From an uncultured Pelagibacteraceae bacterium (GTDB lineage Bacteria > Pseudomonadota > Alphaproteobacteria > Pelagibacterales > Pelagibacteraceae), in the NCBI GenBank assembly GCA_902622795.1, contig CACNRD010000001.1:248001-312000 (forward strand): 64,000 bases of DNA. The letters are read 5' to 3'. Every line of letters starts with the position of its first letter. The first letter of the stretch is position 1. A program made the position numbers and the translations under genes. Below the pieces are notes generated by a model. The model was not told the DNA's origin. It ran no database searches and saw only the letters and a program-made list of their open reading frames with translations. Below are positions 12,821 to 19,518 of the stretch, one piece after another.

Positions 12821-12846
12821 AATACTGATTAAAAATAATCAGTATT
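12821..12846 (-). promoter_or_regulatory. Perfect 11-bp hairpin between rplL and rpoB
   Basis: An 11-base perfect inverted repeat with a 4-base loop (AATACTGATTA-N4-TAATCAGTATT) fills about half of the 56-base rplL-rpoB gap. It is not followed by a uridine run on the transcribed strand, so it is not a classical terminator. In E. coli the same junction contains a partial attenuator and an RNase III processing site that set the ratio of ribosomal to polymerase output. The position argues for a similar role here (inference). Confidence 0.6.
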
Positions 12847-12865
12847 TGAATTCTTTCTTATTAAT

Positions 12866-13231
12866 TTATTTAAGTTCTACTTTAGCGCCTGCAGCTTCTA
12901 ACTTAGCTTTGATCTCTTCAGCTTCTTTTTTATTAACACCAGATTTAACTTCTTTTGGTGCTCCCTCTACTAGATCTTTAGCTTCTTTTAATCCTAATGA
13001 AGTAGCTGCTCTTACTTCTTTAATGACGTTAATTTTTTTATCACCAGCAGAAACTAACATGATAGTAAAATCATCTTTATCTTCTGCAGCTTCTGCACCA
13101 CCAGCTGCTGCTGGAGCTGCTGCGGCCATTGGAGTTACACCCCATTTTTCTTCTAATTGTTTTGAAAGTTCAGCTGCTTCTGCAACTGTTAAACTTGAAA
13201 GATCTTCAATGATTTTGTTAAGGTCTGGCAT
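12866..13231 (-). CDS. rplL: 50S ribosomal protein L7/L12
   Basis: L7/L12 forms the flexible stalk that recruits translation GTPases. The protein is 121 residues: an N-terminal dimerisation domain (about 1-35), an Ala-rich hinge ([12 protein letters not shown]) and a C-terminal factor-binding domain with [24 protein letters not shown]. It starts 5 bases after rplJ, as usual for the L10-L12 pair, and is followed by the hairpin before rpoB. Confidence 0.98.
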   Translation of the reverse strand: MPDLNKIIEDLSSLTVAEAAELSKQLEEKWGVTPMAAAAPAAAGGAEAAEDKDDFTIMLVSAGDKKINVIKEVRAATSLGLKEAKDLVEGAPKEVKSGVNKKEAEEIKAKLEAAGAKVELK

Positions 13232-13236
13232 ATCAA

Positions 13237-13758
13237 TTACTCTTTGGGTTGTGTTTCAGAATTTTCTGCGGTCAAACTACTCATTTTTTCCGAATGTGCA
13301 AGTAAAATGCTAATTAATTTAGATGCAGGTGCATTTAAAATACCCACAATATTAGCTCTAGCTTCATCTAAAGTTGGTAAACTTGCTACATTTTGGACTC
13401 CTGCCTGATCTAGGACTTCATTATCCATTATGCCACCAATTAATTTTAAATTTTCGTTATCTTTTGCAAATTTTGAGAGAATCCTTGCTGACATGATTGC
13501 ATCTTCACCAAAAGCAACAGCTGTTGGACCATTAAATAAATTAGTCAAATCTTTGCATTTAGTTTTTTCTAATGCAAGTTTAGTAATTCTGTTTTTGGTA
13601 ATTTTAAAAACAATCCCATGCTCTCTCATTTTTGCTCTTAAATCATCTAATTGTGTCATAGTTAAGCCCTGATAATGAGTAACCATGACAGCATTGCTAT
13701 TCTCAAATTTTGAAGTCATTTCTTCAATATAATTTTTCTTTTGGTCTTTATTCATCAT
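13237..13758 (-). CDS. rplJ: 50S ribosomal protein L10
   Basis: L10 anchors L7/L12 dimers to the ribosomal stalk base. It is 173 residues, with the family segments [18 protein letters not shown] near the N-terminus and [12 protein letters not shown] in the middle. Two ATG codons occur in tandem at 13758 and 13755; either may be used. It lies 2 bases after rplA. No obvious L10-binding leader fits in the small gap, so autoregulation as in E. coli is not visible here. Confidence 0.96.
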   Translation of the reverse strand: MMNKDQKKNYIEEMTSKFENSNAVMVTHYQGLTMTQLDDLRAKMREHGIVFKITKNRITKLALEKTKCKDLTNLFNGPTAVAFGEDAIMSARILSKFAKDNENLKLIGGIMDNEVLDQAGVQNVASLPTLDEARANIVGILNAPASKLISILLAHSEKMSSLTAENSETQPKE

Positions 13759-13760
13759 AA

Positions 13761-14450
13761 CTATATCGACTTACCTAATTTTACTTTATAAGAAATACCC
13801 ATTGTTGAGGTTGCAAAAACATTTTTTATTAAATCCCCTTTTAGGGTATTATTTGATTTTTCTTTTTCTAGAGTTTCTATTATAGCGTTGTAATTTTTCA
13901 TTAATTGGTCATCACTAAAAGATTTTTTACCAATGCTTACACCTATATTACCGTCTTTATCATTTCTAATTTCAACTTGACCTGATTTTGCATTTGTTAC
14001 TGCTTCTTTAATATTGTCAGAGACAGAACCAAGTTTTGGATTTGGCATTAACCCTTTTGGTCCTAAAACTTTTCCTAATTTTGAAAGTTTTACCATCATT
14101 CCAGGTGTACAAATTAATTTTTGAAAATTTAATTCACCACCTTTAATTTTTTCAACAAATTCATCACTACCCACAATATCTGCTCCAGCATCTTTGGCCT
14201 CTTGAGCTTTATTATCTTCACAAACAACAGCGACTTTTACTTTTTTACCAGTACCACCTGGTAAATTAACTACTGTTCTAATATTAACTTCACTTTTCTT
14301 TTGTTTATTGTTTATTTGAAAACTTAAATCTAAAGACTCGTCAAATTTTGTGGTACAATTTTTTTTTAGCTCTGGTATCAATTTTTCGAAAGCTTCAGCG
14401 CTAAGATCTTTTGTTTTTTCTGGCAATTTTTTAAATCTCTTTGAAGGCAT
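13761..14450 (-). CDS. rplA: 50S ribosomal protein L1
   Basis: L1 forms the mobile stalk at the E site. The 229-residue length is standard, and the diagnostic block LGKVLGPKGLMPNPKLGSV is present, as is the later KSGQVEIRNDKDGNIGVSIG segment. Its ATG overlaps the rplK stop by one base, so L11 and L1 are coupled as in other bacteria. Confidence 0.98.
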   Translation of the reverse strand: MPSKRFKKLPEKTKDLSAEAFEKLIPELKKNCTTKFDESLDLSFQINNKQKKSEVNIRTVVNLPGGTGKKVKVAVVCEDNKAQEAKDAGADIVGSDEFVEKIKGGELNFQKLICTPGMMVKLSKLGKVLGPKGLMPNPKLGSVSDNIKEAVTNAKSGQVEIRNDKDGNIGVSIGKKSFSDDQLMKNYNAIIETLEKEKSNNTLKGDLIKNVFATSTMGISYKVKLGKSI

Positions 14451-14875
14451 TATTCTTTTACCTCTATACCCATTGATCTTGCTGACCCTGCTATAATTTT
14501 TACTGCTTCATTGATATCATGAGCGTTAAGATCATTCATTTTTTCTTTAGCAATATCCTCTAATTGTTTTTTAGAAATTGAAGCTACAATATTTCTTCCT
14601 GGTTCTTTTGATCCACCTTTAAGTTTTACTGCTTCTTTAATATAGTAAGATGCAGGTGGTGATTTAATCTTAAAGTCAAATTTTTTGTCTTTATATACCG
14701 TGATTTCAACTGGAACCGGTTTACCTGCCATTGATTTTGTTTTATCATTGAAAGCTTTACAAAATTCCATGATGTTTACACCCCTTTGACCTAAAGCAGG
14801 TCCTACTGGGGGAGCTGGGTTAGCTTGACCACCTTTAATTTGTAATTTTATAAATCCGCTAATTTCTTTTGCCAT
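14450..14875 (-). CDS. rplK: 50S ribosomal protein L11
   Basis: L11 belongs to the GTPase-associated centre and is needed for stringent RelA activation. It is 141 residues, with the N-terminal segment [19 protein letters not shown] and the C-terminal signature [16 protein letters not shown]. One-base overlaps with nusG upstream and rplA downstream put it in one transcription unit. Confidence 0.98.
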   Translation of the reverse strand: MAKEISGFIKLQIKGGQANPAPPVGPALGQRGVNIMEFCKAFNDKTKSMAGKPVPVEITVYKDKKFDFKIKSPPASYYIKEAVKLKGGSKEPGRNIVASISKKQLEDIAKEKMNDLNAHDINEAVKIIAGSARSMGIEVKE

Positions 14876-15405
14876 TAACTTGCTTTCTCAACTTGGTTAT
14901 ATTCTAAATCTACTGGTGTTGGTCTTCCAAATATAGAAACTGACACTTTAAGTCTAGACTTTTCTTCATCTATTTCTTCAATCATTCCACTGAATGAAGC
15001 AAAAGGTCCATCAACAACCTGAACTTTTTCACCAACGCTGTATTCTATACCAGATTTTGGCTGAGCCACACCATCTTTTATTTGTCCTAAAATCTTTTCT
15101 ACTTCCTTATCTGAAACAGGAACTGGAATACCCTTTGTACCAAGGAAACCGCTGACTCTTTTTATGTTTTTAATCATGTGATAAATATTATTATCCATCT
15201 CACTCTTTATTAATACATATCCAGGAAAATATTTCTTTTTTCTTTGAATTCTTTTACCTCTTTTTACTTCAGTAACATCATGAGTTGGAACAACAATTTC
15301 CTCAAATTTTTCGCTAATTTTAGCTTTATCTGCTTCTTCTTTGATTAATGAAGCAACTTTATTTTCAAAGCTAGAATGAGATTGAACAATGTACCAGTTT
15401 TTCAT
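14875..15405 (-). CDS. nusG: Transcription termination/antitermination factor NusG
   Basis: NusG binds RNA polymerase and links it to Rho or to S10 on the leading ribosome. The protein is 176 residues: an NGN domain (about 1-110, with [14 protein letters not shown] and [10 protein letters not shown]) and a C-terminal KOW domain (about 120-176, with [17 protein letters not shown]). It sits between secE and rplK with single-base overlaps on both sides. Confidence 0.98.
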   Translation of the reverse strand: MKNWYIVQSHSSFENKVASLIKEEADKAKISEKFEEIVVPTHDVTEVKRGKRIQRKKKYFPGYVLIKSEMDNNIYHMIKNIKRVSGFLGTKGIPVPVSDKEVEKILGQIKDGVAQPKSGIEYSVGEKVQVVDGPFASFSGMIEEIDEEKSRLKVSVSIFGRPTPVDLEYNQVEKAS

Positions 15406-15596
15406 TAAATGCTCACTTTAAGTAAAAGTTCTAAGAAAAACTTTAAAACCTGATCTAAAAGTAAAAAAAATAAAGACATAATTACAGCCATTGCAAATAC
15501 CATTAAGGCACCCTGTAAAGTCTCTTTCCAAGTTGGCCAAGTAACTTTAAATGCCTCTTGTTTTACCTCTTGAATAAATTTAATCGGGTTTCTCAT
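15405..15596 (-). CDS. secE: Preprotein translocase subunit SecE
   Basis: SecE is the essential clamp subunit of the SecYEG channel. This is the short single-span form (63 residues): an amphipathic stretch FIQEVKQEAFKVTWPTWKE, with the conserved TWP turn, then one transmembrane helix (about residues 30-55). The position between tRNA-Trp and nusG is the standard one. It overlaps the nusG start by one base. Confidence 0.96.
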   Translation of the reverse strand: MRNPIKFIQEVKQEAFKVTWPTWKETLQGALMVFAMAVIMSLFFLLLDQVLKFFLELLLKVSI

Positions 15597-15612
15597 ATTT
15601 TTTAGCTCTAAT

Positions 15613-15688
15613 TGGCAGGAGCGGAGGGACTCGAACCCTCAGCCTCCGGTTTTGGAGACCGGCGCTCTACCAATTGAGCTACACTCCT
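15613..15688 (-). tRNA. tRNA-Trp (anticodon CCA)
   Basis: On the minus strand the sequence folds as a cloverleaf with acceptor AGGAGTG, D-arm AGCTCAATTGGTAGAGC, anticodon loop CTCCAAA (anticodon CCA) and T-arm GGTTCGAGTCC. The 3' CCA is encoded. It lies 10 bases downstream of tuf and 16 bases upstream of secE, the classic position in the tuf-secE cluster, and is probably processed from a joint transcript. Confidence 0.97.
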
Positions 15689-15698
15689 ATTTATAGAG

Positions 15699-16889
15699 TT
15701 ACTCTATAATTTTAGTTACTACTCCTGCTCCAACAGTTCTCCCACCTTCACGAATAGCAAAATTTAATTTCTCAGCCATTGCAATCGGTGTAATTAATTT
15801 AACTGTGAATTTAGCATCGTCACCTGGCATAACCATCTCTGTTCCAGCTGGTAATTCTACTTCACCTGTTACATCTGTTGTTCTAAAATAAAACTGTGGT
15901 CTATATTTAGTAAAGAAAGGAGTGTGTCTTCCACCCTCATCTTTTTTAAGTACATACGCTTGAGCTTCAAATTTAGTGTGTGGAGTAATTGATCCAGGTT
16001 TACAAAGTACTTGACCTCTTTCGATATCATCTCTTTCTATACCTCTCAATAAAATTCCAACATTATCACCAGCTTCACCTGTATCTAAAAGCTTTCTAAA
16101 CATTTCAACACCAGTACAAACTGATTTTTTAGTTTCTTTTATTCCTACTATTTCAACTTCTTCACCAGTTTTAACTACACCTGACTCAACTCTACCAGTT
16201 GCAACTGTTCCTCTACCTGAAATTGAAAATACATCCTCAACAGGCATCAAGAAAGGTTTGTCTACCTCTCTAGCTGGTTGTGGAATGTGTTCATCAACAG
16301 CTTTCATTAATTCTAAAATTGAATTTTTTCCAATTTCATCATCTCTTCCTTCAACTGCTGCTAAAGCAGAACCTTTAACGATTGGTGTTTTATCACCAGG
16401 GTACTTATAAGAAGTTAAAAGTTCTTTAATTTCTTCTTCTACAAGTTCGATCATTTCTTTATCGTCAACTTGATCAACTTTATTAAGATAAACAACAATT
16501 GCTGGAATACCAACTTGTCTACCTAAAAGAATATGTTCTCTAGTTTGTGGCATTGGACCGTCTGCAGCATTTACAACTAAAATTGCACCATCCATTTGTG
16601 CTGCACCGGTAATCATATTTTTTACATAGTCAGCGTGACCTGGACAATCTACGTGAGCATAGTGTCTCTTTTCAGTTTCATACTCAACGTGAGCAGTTGA
16701 AATTGTTATCCCTCTTTCTTTTTCCTCTGGAGCTTTATCAATTTGATCGTAAGCAACCGCAGTTCCACCACCTGCTTGTGCTAACACATTTGTGATTGCA
16801 GCAGTAAGAGTTGTTTTACCATGGTCGACATGACCAATAGTCCCAATGTTACAGTGGGGTTTATTTCTTACAAATTTTTCTTTCGACAT
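15699..16889 (-). CDS. tuf: Elongation factor Tu
   Basis: EF-Tu delivers aminoacyl-tRNA to the ribosome. It is 396 residues, with the P-loop GHVDHGKTT near residues 18-26, DCPGH near 80, NKVD near 135 and the C-terminal barrel segment [14 protein letters not shown]. It lies between tRNA-Gly and tRNA-Trp (the tufB position of E. coli). The tufA position, between fusA and rpsJ, is empty in this window, so this may be the only copy. Confidence 0.99.
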   Translation of the reverse strand: MSKEKFVRNKPHCNIGTIGHVDHGKTTLTAAITNVLAQAGGGTAVAYDQIDKAPEEKERGITISTAHVEYETEKRHYAHVDCPGHADYVKNMITGAAQMDGAILVVNAADGPMPQTREHILLGRQVGIPAIVVYLNKVDQVDDKEMIELVEEEIKELLTSYKYPGDKTPIVKGSALAAVEGRDDEIGKNSILELMKAVDEHIPQPAREVDKPFLMPVEDVFSISGRGTVATGRVESGVVKTGEEVEIVGIKETKKSVCTGVEMFRKLLDTGEAGDNVGILLRGIERDDIERGQVLCKPGSITPHTKFEAQAYVLKKDEGGRHTPFFTKYRPQFYFRTTDVTGEVELPAGTEMVMPGDDAKFTVKLITPIAMAEKLNFAIREGGRTVGAGVVTKIIE

Positions 16890-16936
16890 TACTTTTTTAC
16901 CTCAGTTTTATTTGTTTCATTACTAATTTTATTTCT

Positions 16937-17010
16937 TGGAGCGGGTAAAGGGAATCGAACCCTTACATCCAGCTTGGAAGGCTAGCGTTCTACCATTGAA
17001 CTACACCCGC
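16937..17010 (-). tRNA. tRNA-Gly (anticodon TCC)
   Basis: On the minus strand: acceptor GCGGGTG, D-arm AGTTCAATGGTAGAAC, anticodon stem CTAGC with loop CTTCCAA (anticodon TCC), T-arm AGGGTTCGATTCCCT, and an encoded CCA after discriminator T. It lies 47 bases upstream of tuf and 46 bases downstream of tRNA-Tyr, as in the conserved Tyr-Gly-tuf arrangement. Confidence 0.97.
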
Positions 17011-17056
17011 ACAACCCCAAGAGTAACACTCCATTGCCACTTAAAATTCTACTGAA

Positions 17057-17142
17057 TGGTGGAGGGGGAAAGATTCGAACTTTCGAAGACCGAAGTCAAC
17101 GGGTTTACAGCCCGCCCCATTTGACCGCTCTGGAACCCCTCC
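17057..17142 (-). tRNA. tRNA-Tyr (anticodon GTA)
   Basis: This is a class II tRNA with a long variable arm on the minus strand. It has acceptor GGAGGGG, anticodon loop centred on GTA (GGGCTGTAAACCC), a variable arm after CCGTTGACTTCGG, T-arm AAGTTCGAATCTT and an encoded CCA. It is the first gene of the tRNA-tuf-rif transcription unit, with a promoter about 50 bases upstream. Confidence 0.96.
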
Positions 17143-17146
17143 TTTT

Positions 17147-17160
17147 GGGGAAGTGTCCCC
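17147..17160 (-). promoter_or_regulatory. GC-rich hairpin immediately 5' of tRNA-Tyr
   Basis: A perfect 5-base stem GGGGA/TCCCC with loop AGTG (self-complementary arms on either strand) lies 5 bases upstream of the mature tRNA-Tyr end, inside the presumed precursor leader. GC-only stems are rare in this AT-rich sequence. It may help tRNA 5' processing or keep the leader from misfolding with the acceptor stem (inference). Confidence 0.4.
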
Positions 17161-17189
17161 TGTTCAATAAAGCTTTAAACAACATGCGT

Positions 17190-17217
17190 CTTATATATTT
17201 TATTTATGCAAATGCAA
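17190..17217 (-). promoter_or_regulatory. Promoter of the tRNA-Tyr-Gly-tuf-secE-rif unit
   Basis: On the minus strand a TTGCAT -35 is followed after 16 bases by a TATAAG -10. The next bases are GACGC, a GC-rich discriminator before the expected start near 17183. GC-rich discriminators are a known feature of stringently controlled stable-RNA promoters, and the downstream genes are tRNAs, tuf and ribosomal proteins. The rlmB promoter on the other strand must share this 129-base region. Confidence 0.6.
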
Positions 17218-17271
17218 CACGTGATTTAATAGCCAAATATTCAAAAAAACGTGTAAAACTCGTGATAATTT

Positions 17272-18015
17272 ATGAACAAATCCTCATTTTTTATTGTTGG
17301 TCAACATGCTGTTATCGAGGCTCTTCGAAACCCACAAAGAAAGGTTTTAAGAGTGTTTTTAACTGAAGAAGCAAAAAAAAATATTCACAGAAAAAACCAA
17401 AGTAAAAATCTTCTAGAAGACGTTAAGGTTTATTTTAAATCAAAAAAAGAATTGGATAAATATTCCTCTAAAGAACAGTTAATGCATAATGGTTACGTTG
17501 CTGAAGTAGAGCATTTAGATCAACCAGATCTTAAACAATTTATAAAAAATAAAAATAATCTTACATTTGTGTGTTTAGATGAGGTGACAGACCCAAGAAA
17601 TATTGGCTCTTTAATTAGAAGTGCAGCTTCATTTAAAATTGATGGTTTAATAATAAAAGAAAGGCATTTTCCAAGTGATAGTAAGTTAATGTATAAATCT
17701 GCAAGTGGTTGTATGGAACATCTAAATATTTTTGAAGTATCTAATATAAATTCAACACTAAAAAATTTAAGAGAAAAAAATTTTTGGGTTTATGGTTTTG
17801 ATGCAAAAGGTGAAAAGGACTTTTCAGAAATCAAGTGGGAAGGAAATAATATTTTATTATTTGGATCTGAGGGTTTTGGTATGAGACAACATACAGGTAA
17901 ATATGCTGATTTCTTCGTTAAAATTAATATTAATGATCAGATTGAAAGTTTAAATATCTCTAATAGTGCTGCTATTGTCTTTCATCATTTAAGTTATATT
18001 AAAAAAAAGAGTTGA
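17272..18015 (+). CDS. rlmB: 23S rRNA/tRNA 2'-O-ribose methyltransferase, TrmH group 3 (RlmB-like)
   Basis: This is a SPOUT-class RNA 2'-O-methyltransferase; RlmB methylates a conserved guanosine (G2251 in E. coli) of 23S rRNA. The 247-residue protein has an N-terminal substrate-binding domain (about 1-85, starting VGQHAVIEAL). The SPOUT domain carries motif 1 DEVTDPRNIGSLIRSA, motif 2 LLFGSEGFGM and motif 3 ESLNISNSAAIVFHH. It is divergent from the tRNA-tuf operon and followed by tRNA-Thr. Group 3 members can also act on tRNA, so the exact substrate is inferred. Confidence 0.85.
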   Translation: MNKSSFFIVGQHAVIEALRNPQRKVLRVFLTEEAKKNIHRKNQSKNLLEDVKVYFKSKKELDKYSSKEQLMHNGYVAEVEHLDQPDLKQFIKNKNNLTFVCLDEVTDPRNIGSLIRSAASFKIDGLIIKERHFPSDSKLMYKSASGCMEHLNIFEVSNINSTLKNLREKNFWVYGFDAKGEKDFSEIKWEGNNILLFGSEGFGMRQHTGKYADFFVKININDQIESLNISNSAAIVFHHLSYIKKKS

Positions 18016-18048
18016 TTATTTAATAAATAGTTAATAATTATTGCGCAT

Positions 18049-18121
18049 GCCCTTGTAGCTCAGTTGGTAGAGCAATTGATTTGTAATCAATAGGTCCGCG
18101 GTTCGAATCCGTGCGGGGGCA
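18049..18121 (+). tRNA. tRNA-Thr (anticodon TGT)
   Basis: The cloverleaf has acceptor GCCCTTG paired with CGGGGGC (two G-T pairs), D-arm AGCTCAGTTGGTAGAGC, anticodon stem ATTGA with loop TTTGTAA (anticodon TGT) and T-arm CGGTTCGAATCCG. After discriminator A the DNA reads CCG, so the 3' CCA is not fully encoded, unlike the other four tRNAs here. It stands alone on the plus strand at the left border of an AT-rich surface-polysaccharide block. Confidence 0.96.
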
Positions 18122-18141
18122 CCGCTTATAAAATATAAATT

Positions 18142-19455
18142 TTAATTGTTTTTATTATCCCTATAAAATTTTACAAATTCATTAAGATTTCTTTTTTTAT
18201 CACAATTTTTTAAATAGAGATAGTAATATACATGTGTTTCAATTTCACTTAAATTTTGATTCTTTAAATGACATTTAAATTCTTTTATTAATTCAATTTC
18301 TATATCTTTTTTAAGATTTAGTGCTTCACTTCTATACAAAAAATTATCTTTAAAACTGATCAAAGTAAAACTTAAAATGAGAATAAGATAATTAAATTGT
18401 TTAATTTTAAATTCAAAATTTTTAAAGAAATAAAAAATATAGAAAATAAAAAAATAGACAAAACCAACATATACTCTTTCTGGTGGTAGTTTGTTTAATA
18501 AAACAAAAAATAAAAAAAAATAAAATATAATGTAATCAAAAATAATTAATTTTTTTCTTAAAATATTTTTAAATAAAATTAAAAAAGAAGTAAAAAAAAT
18601 AAAATATAAAATAAAATTATTTTTAACATCTATTATTAAATAACTGATGTTTCCAAATAAAGACATCCTATTTAATGTATAATCAAAATAAATCGCTTCG
18701 AAACCACTTGCATATATATTGGTAAAATTTTGAATAATATATTCTGAAACAATAGGTTTCATATCATAAATGCCATGAAGGTATAAGCCAGTTATTAAAA
18801 TCTGAATCGTGTTTAAAAAAATAAAAATTGATAGAAAATATATTAAAAAAAAAATAAATTTTTTATTGAAAGAATATGATTTAAAATTAAAGAATATAGC
18901 TAATATTATTGGTATTACTAAATACAAAGAAGAAATATTGTTGATAATTTGTAAAGCACAAATTACGAAGATAATCTTCAAATCAGAATCAATTGGCTTT
19001 GAGAAATTTTTAAATATTAAATAGAAAACATAACAAAATAATAAAGATGATATATAATAACCTCTTAGTAGATAAGAATAATCAAATAAAACTTCTGATA
19101 ACAAAAAAATTAAAAATAAAATATAGACTAAAAATTTTTTTTTAAATGAGTTGTATAATATTAATAATATCGTAGGAAATGTTAAAAAATTTAAAAATTT
19201 AAGAAAAACTATATTAGTACCAACCATAAATTCTGTGAGCATACCAATCAATGAAATATAAAAATGATTATTTGGAAAATTTTTTAAAAAAATTGACTCT
19301 TTATAATAATACGTTGTTAGATTTACTACCTCATCATGTTCAACATAGTGATAATTTAATATAAATATTTTAATTATTAAGAAAATTATTAAGCTAGAAA
19401 ATAAATATAAATCAATTGAAATATTTTTAACTTTATAGACTAAATCATTAAACAT
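18142..19455 (-). CDS. Polytopic membrane protein, GT-C glycosyltransferase-like
   Basis: This 437-residue integral membrane protein has about ten hydrophobic segments and a short soluble tail (from about 385). Just after the first membrane span, at residues 39-42, is EHDE. An acidic pair in the first extracytoplasmic loop is the usual catalytic signature of GT-C enzymes, which use polyprenyl-phosphate sugars. A specific family was not recognised. Very AT-rich composition and location beside epimerase and GT2 genes suggest a variable cell-surface glycan function. No donor or acceptor can be assigned. Confidence 0.6.
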   Translation of the reverse strand: MFNDLVYKVKNISIDLYLFSSLIIFLIIKIFILNYHYVEHDEVVNLTTYYYKESIFLKNFPNNHFYISLIGMLTEFMVGTNIVFLKFLNFLTFPTILLILYNSFKKKFLVYILFLIFLLSEVLFDYSYLLRGYYISSLLFCYVFYLIFKNFSKPIDSDLKIIFVICALQIINNISSLYLVIPIILAIFFNFKSYSFNKKFIFFLIYFLSIFIFLNTIQILITGLYLHGIYDMKPIVSEYIIQNFTNIYASGFEAIYFDYTLNRMSLFGNISYLIIDVKNNFILYFIFFTSFLILFKNILRKKLIIFDYIIFYFFLFFVLLNKLPPERVYVGFVYFFIFYIFYFFKNFEFKIKQFNYLILILSFTLISFKDNFLYRSEALNLKKDIEIELIKEFKCHLKNQNLSEIETHVYYYLYLKNCDKKRNLNEFVKFYRDNKNN

Positions 19456-19518
19456 TATTTATTTTTTCATTTTGTAAATAGCTAAAACAACTTTAATTTA
19501 ACTAGTTTCTTTCCTTAA

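Noticed and set aside
12804-13313. 169-codon plus-strand ORF over rplL/rplJ
   Set aside because: It is the antisense shadow of two certain ribosomal protein genes, with a low-complexity Ala/Ser composition caused by the rplL hinge.
17034-17366. 110-codon ORF across tRNA-Tyr and the rlmB start
   Set aside because: It runs antisense through a tRNA gene and overlaps the rlmB frame and the operon promoter; the residue pattern is unlike a protein.
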